Shown: in pieces, positions 43,619-55,799 of the stretch
How positions within the stretch are numbered: the first letter of the stretch is position 1
Layout: every line of letters begins with the position of its first letter
DNA from: Hyposmocoma kahamanoa
Lineage: Eukaryota; Arthropoda; Insecta; Lepidoptera; Cosmopterigidae
DNA length: 64,000 nt
Direction of reading: 5' to 3'
Assembly: GCF_003589595.1 (NCBI RefSeq)
Contig: NW_020653715.1
Span: forward strand, 427,703 to 491,702
Program-made: the position numbers and the translations under genes
Notes under the pieces: generated by a model
Told to the model about the DNA's origin: nothing
Seen by the model: only the letters and a program-made list of their open reading frames with translations
Database searches by the model: none

Positions 43619-43713
43619 ATCTCTCTCGGTGTGCGTGCATGCGTGCGTGCGTGAGTGCGTGCGTGCGTATGTGTGTGCGCGCTCGTGCGTTTGTGTGAGT
43701 GTGTGTGTGTTTG
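43619..43713 (+). repeat. Compound GT/GCGT microsatellite
   Basis: Alternating purine-pyrimidine run with gcgtgcgtgc and gtgtgtgtgt blocks. It could adopt Z-DNA. Confidence 0.9.
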
Positions 43714-45097
43714 TGATAATAAGATTTTATTGAATTATCGTTAGGACTGCTTATCCTGTAGTAGCATCTAACAAAAAATGTTATACTGTACAACTATTTG
43801 ATAAATAATAATTGTAAAATATACTTCAATAATACGTCGTGTATAACTTTTTTAAAGCAGTACTCAGACTTATGGTTAGAACAAATATATGGTGCTCTAT
43901 AAAACGCTTATAAATACAAATTCAAAAACTTTTCAATTATTATTGTGAACTTTTTGAAGTTCCGCTGTGCTGCAAAATTTTAGTCGTGACAATGACACGA
44001 GTATAAAGATATTATTGCCGTTTAGCAAAGTTTCAGTTGACCATTATTTGTCATGTTTGCGCAATAAAAGTTCTCAAACAACTGTTACACTGCTTACACA
44101 ATAAGGAGTACTGAAGATATTTCTATTTCGCATTTAAGCTGTGTAAATATTATTCTGTTTGTTTTATTGCCGTGTTCTTTATCACTCTATAACGCGATTC
44201 AATGAACGATGAAAATGGTACAAAAGTACTATAGATATTATTGACCTGAACGTTAATCTATTTATGAATGTGCTGACCCCAAACTAAATGTACAATAGTG
44301 AGTGGAGATGATAGAAAAAGCATGAGAGCAAGCATGCATCCTATAGAATAATAACAATAGCCACTGTACTCAGTTTTCATCAGCAACAATTCGACATTTA
44401 TTAACAGTATACTCACCAGGAATCCTTAACTTTTTCGTGTAAAGAAACAAACGCCTTTTCCCGCATTTCACAAGAAACAAATAAAACAGGTCATAACAGT
44501 GAAGTGTCCGCGACCCTCACTTGTAGCACCAAAAAGTCCTTAAGTGATGTCGTGACCTTTACGTAACGTAATTGTGTTGTAACGGACGCAAAAACCACTG
44601 TTATAAATATAAATTCACAGCGCAATTGTAATACATTTTGGGGCTGATGTGTTGCTTGTAAAGTGTAGGACAACTAAAAAAAAAAACATTTTATATTAAC
44701 GTCAATAACGTTGTATGCAATATTCAATTACACACATTGTTTTTGTTTTTATTTGGTTTTATTCTTTGGGAGGACGAATAATGTTCATTGTCATTCTTGT
44801 TTAAGCGACGCGAACAGAATTCTCAACAGTTCACGGACCGGATGAAAAAATGCATAGACCACACTGCTAGGTAAACGTTATACTTATTTTAACACCCTAA
44901 TAAGAGCATGTTTCTAGGTTCGCACTCGTGTAAAGAAATATAAGTAAGCCGTGTAATCCAAAGTAATATTAAAAATGCGAAAGTTACTCTGTTCGTTACG
45001 TTTTCACACCTAAACCGCTGTACCAATATTAGTAATTGGTATAGAGAAAGATGGAACTTAGGAGATGGACATAGACTACTTTTTGTTATTTTTCAAG
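43714..45097. other. Intergenic, no gene seen
   Basis: AT-rich, no supported feature. Confidence 0.45.
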
Positions 45098-45440
45098 TTT
45101 TTATTGAATGTCACGATGTGTTACTACCATGATATTCATTTTTTTTGTGAAATTGCTCCACTAGTGTGTCATAATTATTAATAACAAAGATCGAACCGAC
45201 ATCATCAAACAATCCGTGTCCGACGCTCTGCCAACTAAGCCACAGAACAAACCAGCGGACCTTACGAATTTTTCAATGTGTTTGTTGCAGATCTTTCTTT
45301 TTGGTTTTTAACGGCTTTTTATGCCATAGCGCCATCTGTGAGAAATTTATTTCTTCACTCAGAGAGATACTTTTACTGCTACCATCGCTAACTAGAGACG
45401 TTGATGTAATCATTGTAATTTTCAAGTGAAGCATCCAGTC
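45098..45440 (-). repeat. tRNA-headed SINE family D, copy, with associated segment
   Basis: The minus strand has tggcttagttggcagagcgt (A box) and gatgtcggttcgatctttg (B box), with the tail toward cgtgacattcaataaaaac. The adjoining 45245-45420 segment (tagcgccatctgtgagaaat) recurs at 35868-36045 and is probably part of a larger repeat. Confidence 0.75.
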
Positions 45441-46175
45441 AGGTCGGAGGAATTTTTTCTAAGTGTTCGATCTTTGTTATTAATAATTAAAACAAACTTC
45501 TTTTTATTAGCAAAACAAATCTTAAACGGAATGAACTAGGGGTTGAAAATGTCTACGGAGAACCAATATCACTGTTCCATGTTTTTAATTGTTCGCTTAC
45601 ATTATGGTTCATGTGTTTTGTAGATAAATAAATGTCTTTTAAAATTTTATTTAATTTTTATGCACTAGTACCGTAATACTACCCTGCTCTCTTCGAACGC
45701 AGACGAAGTAGCCGACCTAGTGTTCTATCCTAATAGGTAAATTCTCTTTGAATCCAGACGTCATCACTGTCGAGAGAACTCTACGGATTACAGCATCCTC
45801 TCACTGAACAACACACCTTTAACCATCAGAATACCTGACCAGCCTTGTGAGCCTGCTCGACTGGCAGACAGATAATCCTTTCCTGTGCACGTCGTGCGCA
45901 CCCCTTATGCTTCCCCTTTCCGTCTGTTACCTTAGGTTGCATAGTGACAGGCTTCCTGCAATATCTGTATATAGAAGTTTTATGGTTAGGGCTAGGCTGA
46001 TAAGTTGGAAAGTAAAGTTGTTCGTGATAGATTACAGCTTTTCCTTACCACTTACTTACTTTCATGTGTCACCAGCTGGCCATAATTACAGCATAACATG
46101 CTACCAAACTCTATCTTTTTTAATCAAACACGACACATAAGACTTTTTCCTGTGATTTATATAATTACTTCCATC
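45441..46175. other. Intergenic, no gene seen
   Basis: No supported gene. The last part may belong to the LINE tail that follows, but no protein motif remains. Confidence 0.4.
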
Positions 46176-46179
46176 CAAA

Positions 46180-46320
46180 GGTTGTCTGGCAGAAATCGCT
46201 TAAAGCGATAAGACCGCCCATTGTACCACCGCTTATTTTTAATTTAATTGTATTGTATTTGTTTCCTTTTTTGGTGTACAATAAAGAATTTTTGTATTGT
46301 ATTTTATTGTATAAGACAAA
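46180..46320 (+). repeat. LINE 3' untranslated tail
   Basis: ctggcagaaatcgcttaaag, cgataagaccgcccattgta, then ttggtgtacaataaagaatt and (TTGTATTGTA)n correspond to the 3' end common to many lepidopteran non-LTR elements, including the AATAAAG polyadenylation signal. The coding part is gone. Confidence 0.6.
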
Positions 46321-46720
46321 CACATGAAAAATAAGTTACTTGCTCTACTATTCTTACATTAAGTAACTAGATTAATGTGTTAGTCCGCAGAATGTCTATA
46401 TTGCCTTCAGTTGTTATCATTTTCGTATTTCTTTATATCTTTGAAATATACCTGCTTTATTTTTATGAACACGTGTTACATATTCCTATTTGACTTATAG
46501 AAAGCTTCTGCGAGCTGGTATTAATGAGGTGTATTCTAATGGAGAATAATATAACTAATGCAATAAACATGTTTGACGTAATTCCACTTATGCCATACTC
46601 CCATGAGGGGTGCGACTTGATAATCGGCTTATTCACTCTTCGTACAGGCGATGGTGAAATAGTAAGTAACGTCAATGGATTGCAGTCAGTTGTTTTCTGC
46701 ACTTTTCGCAGTAATTATAA
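46321..46720. other. Intergenic, no gene seen
   Basis: No features recognised. Confidence 0.4.
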
Positions 46721-46723
46721 TAA

Positions 46724-46785
46724 TAATAATAACGCACACTCTGCATGGCATTCGGCATGGTAACCGTACGGCCACGGTGGCAGTT
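46724..46785 (-). repeat. SINE family A head fragment
   Basis: Reads gcattcggcatggtaaccgt then acggccacggtggcag, the tRNA-like head on the minus strand, preceded by (AAT)n and acgcacactc from the tail. The body and B box are deleted. Confidence 0.6.
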
Positions 46786-46789
46786 TATT

Positions 46790-47690
46790 ATTAGAGATGG
46801 ATCAGGTCAAAATTGATTCATGCAAGTTCAGAGAGAGTGAGGCGGTACACGTCTTCACTGTCCAAGCAACTTACACCAAAAACCCCCTCTTTGTCACCAT
46901 ACCCAGTTCGAGCTGTCAAACTGACGTGACATTTGTAAGCAAAGAAACCATGATCGAGACTAGTTAATATGATTCGTATGCAGTCTAATAAATCCTTTAT
47001 CTACTAATTAGAAAACTACTGGTAGTAATATTAGCTAAAATTTATCCTCCTCTAGAGTTTATTACGTAAACAATACACCGAATTCTGTTACATTACGTTT
47101 GAAGTGATAACTGGCTATATGTAATGTGATACATGTAACATATAGTAAAGATGTTACTTGCGAAGTGAAAAATGAAATAAAGAACCGATACATATTGCAC
47201 AGCAACGTTATAAATATAAGTACTTAAACGTAATATGAATATATAAATTGAAATTTAGAAGTTTTTACAAATATTGAAATTGTTTTTAAAAGCCTAATTA
47301 AGAGCCTCATTCTCTTTAAAACGCTCTGTAGTAAAGCTACTATTTGGCACTTAAGGTTTATCTCTCACCTACATATATGTAATAGACACACGCTAATACA
47401 AAAATGGGTCCTTATAGCACCTTTGTGAGAACCTTTTGTAAATACCCATTTTTGTTGCTTTGATACACAAGAAACTTTCTTTTGATTACGTACTAAATTC
47501 TAAACTTTATTAAAAACAAAAGTGAGTTAGCTATCTAAAGGGGAACGACGCCAGTCTCCTGAGCACGATGCCCCCGGGCGCTGTCCTCGACGAAATTTTC
47601 TACCTTCAACTAAAAGAGTTAAAATAAAGGTTATTTTTTCCTTCCTATTCTGACAAGCATATTTTGTAAATTTTTTCCTTTATATATTTT
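46790..47690. other. Intergenic, no gene seen
   Basis: No features recognised. Confidence 0.4.
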
Positions 47691-47694
47691 TTGT

Positions 47695-47845
47695 TCTCCC
47701 AATTACCTGATCTCAAAGTTTCAAGTTTCCTGTACTATGAGCACCTGAATAAAGGAATTCATTCCGGGACACTACCCAAAATAGACAAATTCATTTCCCA
47801 AATTAGTCCTAGCGGGAACCGAACGCGGTACCTACTCATCGGGTA
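47695..47845 (-). repeat. SINE-like repeat family F, copy
   Basis: Shares ttcctgtactatgagcacct, ggaattcattccgggacact and ttagtcctagcgggaaccga with the copies at 10085 and 60473. Confidence 0.55.
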
Positions 47846-48112
47846 CCCTAACTCTAAATACCATGTGTATATATTTAAATTCCGGTTATTAACTGTATCT
47901 GAAATCTTATTATATTTACAATAACTCAAAGTTAAAAACTCGTACCACTATGTCAAGGACCACCACTTGCTTCCATTGCCGTTCCTATTTGAAACACAAA
48001 ACTATTAATTTTTAATACTTAAGCAATGTAATTTTAAGCTTTACGAGTCCTCTTAACCACGATTGGCTGTAATTAAACTCTTAATATATACTATATATAA
48101 ACCATATTTGTG

Positions 48113-48395
48113 TTGCAAAAACGAGCGATTCGTTCTGTGTACCGTTTAGGTTCTCGGGTTTCTCTCAGAGAAAAGTTTAAGGAGACTCGTATCATGGCTG
48201 TGGCATCACAGTACATTTGCTCAAATGTTTTGTAATCCCGTAAAACATAATTTCGTTAAGAAAGAACATATTCATAATATTAACCTTACAACTAAGTCCA
48301 AACTCGTGGTACCACGATTTCGCTTAACTAAGGTAAACGGTTATTTTATGGGGAACTGTATACATTTTTACAATAAGATTCCGGAGGATATAATA
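48113..48395 (+). pseudogene. Non-LTR retrotransposon C-terminal fragment, left of the mariner
   Basis: The frame LQKRAIRSVYRLGSRVSLRE, KFKETRIMAVASQYICSNVL breaks at a stop. A second frame continues as KSKLVVPRFRLTKVNGYFMG, NCIHFYNKIPEDI. This is the conserved C-terminal end of a Jockey/CR1-like ORF2. It continues at 49681 beyond the mariner insertion. A related piece is at 52795-53060. Confidence 0.75.
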
Positions 48396-49678
48396 GGGGT
48401 TAAAGTATGAAATTGCCGATTTGTACTGAAAATCTAAATTGTTTATTTTTTAAATTTTTAACAAATTTATTTAATCAAAATAGTTGCCATTATTATCTAC
48501 CTATGCATTGCTGCCATCTAATGGGAAGGTTATTAATGCCTTTGCGATAGAACTCCGACGATCTAGACTGCACAAACTGTGTGAAAGCATTTTGTACTGC
48601 CTCCTGGGAAGAAAACTTCTTGTCACGTAGATAATTGTCCAAATCACGAAAAAAATGGTAGTCCGTTGGATCAAGGTCTGGTGAATACGGAGGATGACGA
48701 ATGGTTTCTAACTGCAGTTCCTGAAGGGTCAAAATGGTTTCTCGTGCTGTGTGAGGTCTCGCGTTGTCGTGGAGCAATAATGGTGAAGATCGATTCATGA
48801 GTCAGGGCTGTTTTACTGCTAGTTTTGTCAACATGGTTCGGAGTTCGGCACAATAGACATCTGCCGTTATTGCTTGACCAGATCGGAGAAAACTATAGTG
48901 AATAACACCATGCTGAGACCACCAAACAGTTACCATTACCTTTTTATTGGTAAGTTTTGCTTTAGGACACTGTTGTGGCATTTGACCTGGGGTCAGCCAT
49001 TGCATTTTTCTTTTCCGGTTATCATAAAGAATCCACTTTTCATCACATGTTACAATTCGATCCAATATTCCTTCATTTCTGTACCGGTTCAACAAGGCAA
49101 CACAAGTTTCAACACGCGTTTCTTTCTGCAGATCAGTCATATCATGAGGCACCCATTTTTCGTATTTTTTTATTTTATTGATTTGACGCAAGTGAGTCAA
49201 TATTGTGGGTAAGGTAACGTTAAACCATGCCGCTAATTCCTGGGTAGTTTGACTAGGATCGGCTTCCACTATCTCTCTTAATTCATCGTTATTCACCTGT
49301 GTGGGCGGTCTTCCTCGTGCCTCGTTCTTTAAGTCGAAATTTCCATCACGAAAGCGTTTAAACCAAAATCGCACGGTGCGTTCATTAGTAGACCCCTCTC
49401 CAAACGCAGCATTGATATTGCGGGCTGTTTCTGCCGCGTTAGTTCCGCGTCGGAACTCGTATTCAAAAATCACTCGAATTTTCGCAGTATCCATCTTTCT
49501 TGTCTAAATTGAATAACAAAAACAATTGAAAGTCGATATTCAAATGTTTCAAATTTAAAAAAAAAAAATCACAGAAACAATTTGAAAAAAGTTTCATTCG
49601 AAAACCTCAAACCATGAAGATTCTATGAAAATTCAAAGAACCTATTGCAATAAAACGGCAATTTCATACTTTAACCCC
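48396..49678 (-). mobile_element. mariner transposon (1283 bp) with perfect terminal repeats and TA duplication
   Basis: The terminal inverted repeats are identical over 23 bases, starting GGGGTTAAAGTATGAAATTG at each end. TA flanks at 48394-48395 and 49679-49680. The length is typical of a complete mariner. Its transposase gene fills most of the interior on the minus strand. The target was a LINE fragment that continues on both sides, so the pre-insertion sequence is directly readable. Confidence 0.95.
48471..49494 (-). pseudogene. mariner transposase (DD34D), nearly intact
   Basis: Cut-and-paste transposase of about 340 residues. The N-terminal helix-turn-helix region starts at MDTAKIRVIFEYEFRRGTNA and is followed by the WVPHDM linker. 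The first catalytic Asp is in VTCDEKW, the second in LLHDNARPH and the third in DPTDYHFF, with 34 residues between the last two. Two defects are seen. One is an in-frame TGA at 48802-48804, just before the second Asp, where other mariners usually have a sense codon. The other is a 1-base shift near 48498: the original frame ends CIGR at TAA (48493-48495), while the shifted frame gives the usual DNNGNYFD end at 48471. The cecropia-like subfamily is suggested by WVPHDM and NNGNYFD but was not tested. Confidence 0.9.
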
Positions 49679-49680
49679 TA

Positions 49681-49850
49681 ATATTAAGATTACCTTTAAA
49701 AGTATTTTAATTGAAAGTCATATTACAAAATTGTAGACTACGTGTTAGATAAAGATGTGTGAAAAGACAACGTGAGTCTAGATTCCGCACAAATATGATT
49801 CAAAATGTATTCTATAGAATTTAAGTTTATTTGAAAAGAGCAATCCCTAG
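49681..49850 (+). pseudogene. Non-LTR retrotransposon fragment, right of the mariner
   Basis: atattaagattacctttaaa, ttacaaaattgtagactacg and gtgttagataaagatgtgtg align with 52902-53000. This is the same LINE end interrupted by the mariner. Confidence 0.65.
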
Positions 49851-50924
49851 AGTTTGTTGCTCGTTCTTCTCAGGGAGGTGAGCGTAGTGAACGAGCAGTA
49901 TCTTAAAAATGACGTTTTCAAGTGTAAAAATTTCACATAAGGAAATGAAATGATTATTTGAGTTTAACTAATGAAAAAACATATTTACTTATGTAAATAA
50001 AATAACAAATTTTCATTATTAATTATTACGTACATTTGTACTTTAGGGGACAAATTGTCATATAGACTTTTTATTGTGGTTCACATAAATTCGCTGTACA
50101 AATTGCCTTTATTTGTCTTAGTTAATTGCGAGTGTCTGTTTGTTAGCAGACAACGGTCCGCAGGTGCGGGGACTGTGAGGGAGAGGCGGGGAGGGTTGTA
50201 TGGGTATATAAATTACATTTTTTATATGGCTTAAATGTCACAGCTGACAACATGCCTTTTTGCGGTATGTTGACGTGTTTTTATGTATAACAATTAAAAC
50301 CGCGTAATAAGGCCGCATCTGCAAGATTAATTTTTCAGAAGAAAAATTAGTCGACAACTTTTTTATGCTTTAATAGGAGTTATAAAATTTATATACGTAA
50401 TTAGTTTCTTGTAGTTCGTGTTGTGACAAAAGACCACATGTGGTTTTATTAAACCAAGGGAACAAATCATTTATACCTCTCAACGTGAATACGCTGCTGT
50501 TGCCTCAAACCAGGCAGTTCCCAACAAAGGGGAAGAAAATAAAAAGAAGCGGGTACTCATCGCTGGAGCTGTGTCGTCAGTACCACAGAACTGTGCGACG
50601 AGGACGGTTTCAAAAAGCTGGAAAGGAAAAAAGAAGTACACCAGCCGTCACCTTAATCGCACCGCCTCGACTGGCTATCATTTACTGCGTCCAGTGATAC
50701 CGCTTTTACGTTGAATTTCGACGTTTGGTACGATCCACGAGAGAAGTGCCACCTTCATTTTGTGCATATATTGCTTAGAGAGCGTAATAATTAGTCATTT
50801 GTGTTTTATTGTATTATTATTATGTTAGTTTATAAGGCATGTATTTATGGGACTTTGTAACCTCAATACAAATAAATACATTTAAAAAATTACAGTTTTT
50901 TTATTTGTTTTTTTTTGTTTGTTT
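49851..50924. other. Intergenic, no gene seen
   Basis: A GC-richer patch (caggtgcggggactgtgagg, around 50160-50200) lies in AT-rich DNA. The 85-codon frame at 50440 has no recognised motif. Confidence 0.4.
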
Positions 50925-51165
50925 TTCTTATGGTAAGCCGCACGCCTGTCTATAATAGTTGTACAGTGCCACTCAGAGCATTAAATTGCAAAGACCTTAG
51001 GGGCACTACTACTATAAGTTGACAAGTCCCATGTGCCTCTAATTTCACCTGTACCCTTACCCTTCAAAACCGGAACACAGTAATGCTGACATTACTGCTT
51101 GGTGGCAGGAATAGGTAAGGTGGCAGTACTACCCTGGACGAACTCTTTCACAAGGAGCTCTACTG
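50925..51165 (-). repeat. Family C copy (minus strand)
   Basis: ttatggtaagccgcacgcct, caagtcccatgtgcctctaa, cttggtggcaggaataggta and cacaaggagctctactgcta. The gtgacgggcgcag block is deleted. Confidence 0.75.
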
Positions 51166-52040
51166 CTACTAAATAAGGTGCAATCAGCACATCAAGTTTG
51201 ACACTTTCAAGACGAAAACTAATGCAATTAGTGCTTGAGATTGCGTTATGTCATGCCTCGTGTGAATGTCTCTACTGAACTTCGACTTTACGGGATTGAA
51301 GTTTAGAGTTCTATTCTCCACGTGGTGAGAGATAACACACGTTTGGAAGTGCGAACGGCAGCCAAAGTTCTACGGAGACTAAACGCGCTCGGTAAGTGTC
51401 ATTCATTGCATTCTACGTTCATACTGAACGCGGATTGAAGACACTCATACTTATGCACTTCGTTGCACGCGTTACATTACGCGTCCTAAATAAAAGCGGT
51501 TTTTTAATACCTAAAAATAAATGTCGTTCCCAGTAATTCTTTTTGCTTAATGTGTCTGAGTTTGACTTACACTATGCATATATTTCGGCTTCGTGAAGGG
51601 TCCTTTTACACTATAAGGCTTACACTTTCAAATTAAAATTTTTGGTGAACATCAATGTCCTTACTTTAGTTTTGAAGCTGAGCTTTAGCTTGAGCTGAGT
51701 AGAGAACCATTAAATATATACAAGTCACATAGCACAAAGTTACTGGAATGCAAAAAATGGATTGCATTATACAAATTTTGCAGGCTCACATCATATTTCA
51801 TATTCATATTCTCACACTTAAAGTAATGTATCCAAATTCAAACCGTTGATAAGAAATTTAAAATAAATACAAAATCATGCCATCTCTTGAATAATCACTC
51901 TTTATAAGATACGAGTTTCAGAAAATTAAGCATCGATAGCCTATAGAACTGATTATGAAACTAACGCCAGGCCTACTTCGAATCCCTGTGGAGACATATA
52001 TATACCCTATGACTTTAATTCCTTATTACTAGTCTGTTGT
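51166..52040. other. Intergenic, no gene seen
   Basis: No supported feature. Confidence 0.4.
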
Positions 52041-52044
52041 TGGA

Positions 52045-52280
52045 CATAGACGACCTTCGTGGTCGAGTTGCTTACAAACCAGCTTCCGCGTAGTCGCCAT
52101 CTCTGAAGGCCCGGGTTCTATCCCCGGCTGGGTCAATGTAGAAAAACCAACTTTTCTATATTGTTTCGGGTCTGGGTGCTTGTGGCACTGTCGTCGTTTA
52201 CGACTTTCATAACAAAGTGCTTTAGCTACTTACTTTGAGATCAGAACAACGTAGGTATGTGAAGTTGTCTAACATTTACA
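52045..52280 (+). repeat. tRNA-headed SINE family B, near full-length copy
   Basis: Head cgaccttcgtggtcgagttg, B box decayed to gggttctatccccgg, then gggtcaatgtagaaaaacca, ttttctatattgtttcgggt and gaagttgtctaacattta. It provides the uninterrupted sequence used to read the MITE insertion at 19033. Confidence 0.8.
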
Positions 52281-52790
52281 GGCGTCCCTGAAAGATCCAG
52301 AAGAAGATTGTATCCAGCTGATTCATGTAATGTGTCCTGTCCTTGGGCAGGCACCAGGGATGCAATTGGAGGGCGTTGATGCTGTCCAAGAGGTGCCACC
52401 GTATTTGAAAAAAACCGTTTGTAATGTAAACGAATATTTAATTTAAAAATAATTTATATACATAGCGTAATTAGCAGACGTACATACATAAAATACTAGG
52501 CGTATACTACCTCAATATATTGTTATTATTATTTTTATTTTCTTTGTTAATAGCATTTATATATAAGATACAAATAAAAAAATATTTATTTATCCTCACA
52601 AATCTACAAGACGCATATTAACAATAAGGTACTTCGATTAATTAGTTACACTTGTGGGAGGCTGGAGCCTAATCTAGATCTAGCCTGTATGATAGGTCTC
52701 AAGGCACCCACCCTGCGTGTAGTTCAACACATCAAGTGGATAATGGAGAGACAAGAGAGACTAGATTAAATATTATATTATATTCACCTT
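52281..52790. other. Intergenic, no gene seen
   Basis: 52270-52400 (gaaagatccagaagaagatt, ccttgggcaggcaccaggga) looks like decayed LINE sequence but cannot be placed. Confidence 0.35.
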
Positions 52791-52794
52791 AGAG

Positions 52795-53060
52795 CAAAGT
52801 CCAAACTCATGGTACCACGACTTCGTTTAACTGAGGTAAACGATTCTTTTATGGGGAAGTGTACACGTTTTTACAAACGTTTTTATCCCGGAGCGTGTAT
52901 TAAGATTATCATTTCCTAAACTACATTAAAAAATTTAATTCAAAAGCCGTGTTACAAAATTGAAGACTGCGTATCAGACAAAGATGGGCGGAAAGATGAC
53001 ATGGCTCCAGGTTCCACATAAATTAGATGCAAAGTGTATTCCATAGCATTTACGTTTTCA
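52795..53060 (+). pseudogene. Non-LTR retrotransposon C-terminal fragment
   Basis: Frame AKSKLMVPRLRLTEVNDSFM, GKCTRFYK, then after a shift FPKLH-like sequence and YKIEDCVSDKDGR. Same ORF2 end as 48113-48395 plus 49681-49850, without the mariner. Confidence 0.7.
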
Positions 53061-53181
53061 AAAGTAACGTTTTGAACATGTTTTGAAGTTTAAATTTACT
53101 CTACCTAAGCTAACGTTTTATGAAAGTTTATAAAGTTTATAAACTTTGTATTAAAAAACTATGTATTAAATTAAACAACTT

Positions 53182-53195
53182 TGTGTGTGTGTTTA

Positions 53196-53231
<36 letters not shown>

Positions 53232-53234
53232 TGT
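53182..53234 (+). repeat. (GT)n(GCGT)n microsatellite
   Basis: About nine GCGT units after a short GT run. Confidence 0.92.
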
Positions 53235-53494
53235 AAACTCTTTAACCCCATCGGCTATCGTTCTGTGAGCAATGTGCCCAGTCTTGTGAACGTTTGACAC
53301 ATATTACGGAGAATCGAAACCCTTTCGTCGAAAATGGTTCACAGCTGTTGGAACACGTGTAAAATTTCTCTAATGACTTAAAAACTGTCTTCAGAGGAGC
53401 ATCGCGCCCAGAAGTGAGATAAATAAATGACCTGGTGATAATAATAATGCCACGCAGGTACTTTTGATTACAATGTCACTATAACGTGACACCA

Positions 53495-53745
53495 TAGTAG
53501 CAGTAGATCTTGTGAAAGTTACCTATTTCTGCCGCCAAGCAGTAATGCTAACATTGCTGCGTTCTGGTATGGAAGGGTAAGGGTGCTGGTGAAATTATAG
53601 GCACATGGGACTTGTCAACTTATGTCTCAGGGTGACGGGCGCAGTAGCAGTAAGATAATTGCGATTTAAACCTTGGAGTGGAAACTGGAAACCTCATGGA
53701 TGTGCGTACCGCTTACTACCGTTCCGTCACTTAGTGTTATAAAAA
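53495..53745 (+). repeat. Family C copy
   Basis: agtagcagtagatcttgtga, ccgccaagcagtaatgctaa, gggacttgtcaacttatgtc and cacttagtgttataaaaaaa. Confidence 0.75.
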
Positions 53746-54284
53746 AATGCGAAGCATTTTCCGTTTCAATAATAAATAACAATGCCACTTGATTCGCATG
53801 TATCTCAACCAAATTAACTTATTACTCTTCAAAATTGAAACCCTCAAAGTATATGAATATTCACAACTAAATTGAATTTCCTAAAATCATTGAGATATTG
53901 TTGCTAATCACAAAACCACAACCGATATGAGAACTCTCGAAATTGGTTCATGTGAAGCCTACCATCTGCTTTTTCTCTAAATAAAATCCGAATATTGAAA
54001 TGCTACAGGTTACCATAAACCCGTAAGTCAATATGCAAAACTAACTTCAGTAGCTAGTTGAGGTCGAAAGCAGAGCAAGCATTGCAGTGTGTCGAGTCAA
54101 ATTAAAATTGCCTCTACAGACGGAAACAAAAATTTCAAAGCGAAAAGTACTTCACCGAGTCGTTTACATTTTATTAAAAATGTTTGCACTCGCATTAATG
54201 TAATTGGTTCGTCTACTGCGACACAAAAACATACAATGGTTGTTTAAATAACGTACAAAGGTGCTAGTATTGACATTTCATACA
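53746..54284. other. Intergenic, no gene seen
   Basis: No supported feature. Confidence 0.4.
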
Positions 54285-54299
54285 ATTATTTATTTATTT

Positions 54300-54565
54300 A
54301 CCCATTTATTTAGTAGCGTAATTCCTCGTGAAAAGGTTCGTCCGGTCACCATACCTTTTACTGCCGCTAAGCAGTAATGTGAGCATTGCTGGGTTCCGGT
54401 TTTGTAGAGTACAGTTTGAAAGACAGACATATAGGACTTGCCAACTGTATGTCTCAAGCTGACATGACAGTGCCCCTCAAAATTTGGCGACTTAAAGCTC
54501 TGATTAGCTCTATAACTGTCACGCGTGTTATTTACCTTTAGGTGCACGATCTGTTCTCCCCGTTT
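54300..54565 (+). repeat. Family C copy
   Basis: taagcagtaatgtgagcatt, ggacttgccaactgtatgtc, cagtgcccctcaaaatttgg and ggtgcacgatctgttctccc. More diverged than its neighbours. Confidence 0.65.
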
Positions 54566-55799
54566 TCATGTCAACTCATTACAATCAAACCTTAGCCCGT
54601 AATTGTCAAAACACGATTAAACATATGAAAACACCCACACACTTGAGTAAATTAGATAATTAAAATGCAATTTTAATTACGAAATATTTACGAATAATGC
54701 TACGTACAAGGCACAATTCTAAGAATCCAAATAATATAACAGTTGTACGCAGAAATTAGACCTATGTTTTATAGTGAAATACTGGTTTTTTTTTAAGTAA
54801 ATGGACTTGCTCTTGACAACTTCTAGCCCCGGAAGAAAGATAGGACCTACGATGGAACGAGCTCGCCCAGAACATGCCTATTCAGTCGCCTTTGGACAAC
54901 GGATACTTTCTGAATATAATTACAAATACAGGGTTATTAATTCTAATTTTATGCAAATTTCTTGATAATCAATTTCTAAAACAAACCTGAAAAAATAACC
55001 ATGACAGTCAATGTTATATGTCCATAAGTTGACGTTGTTATGACGACTTGCGTCATAACATACAACTAAGTTGTATATTTTATCATAATTCTTGGTTATA
55101 TGCAAAAGCAAATTCGTGTATAATGTATAAGTAATTGTGTATTCTACGCCCATATAAATAACGTTTGTAATGAGTTTTGAGTCGGTCTCAGAGGACGCTC
55201 CGCGAATTTTAGTGGCTGCTGTAATTTGATTTATTTATTTTCCTTTTACTCGCTTCGCGAAACGTGGTCAGTGAGTCTGTTGGTGGGTTATTTCATTTTT
55301 ATTTTTTTAAGGTCCTTTATAATATTGCTATCAAGGAGGTTGTGACGCATTCGGATCTTCCCCGTACCATATAAGTGAGGGTGCAGAGTTAGAGCGTTTG
55401 CGCCCTGCGTCCGTTCGATATCCATTCCTAGTTCGAGAAAATACGGACATCCCTTATTTGCCTAGGCATTTACAAATTCCGGCAATGCTCTGTTACATGC
55501 AGCATATAAGTCGTTCGCAATGTGCCCTTTCGATTGCCATCGACTTTTGGTATTGTTATTGTGCATACAAAAACTCGGGAGAAATAAAGAGCTCTGGGTG
55601 TACTTTCTCAGAATACACAAACGAGCATCAATACTTCGAAAGAGCAACACAAATTTTCACCACCACTTACAAACAAAAATAAAAACGAACGAACATACAA
55701 ACGAGTATACAAGTTACGCAAACACATTGAAAGAAATGGACTTCAATCAAGTTCCATTCTCATTAATATGAATGTGAGTCTTTGACACTTACACCTACT
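54566..55799. other. Intergenic, no gene seen
   Basis: Overlapping frames near 55400-55770 on both strands lack motifs and splice logic. Confidence 0.4.

Noticed and set aside
43619..43713. CRISPR-like or telomeric array
   Set aside because: It is a simple GT/GCGT microsatellite. No TTAGG telomere array and no spaced repeats exist in the window.
48874..49212. 112-codon plus-strand frame
   Set aside because: It is antisense to the mariner transposase.
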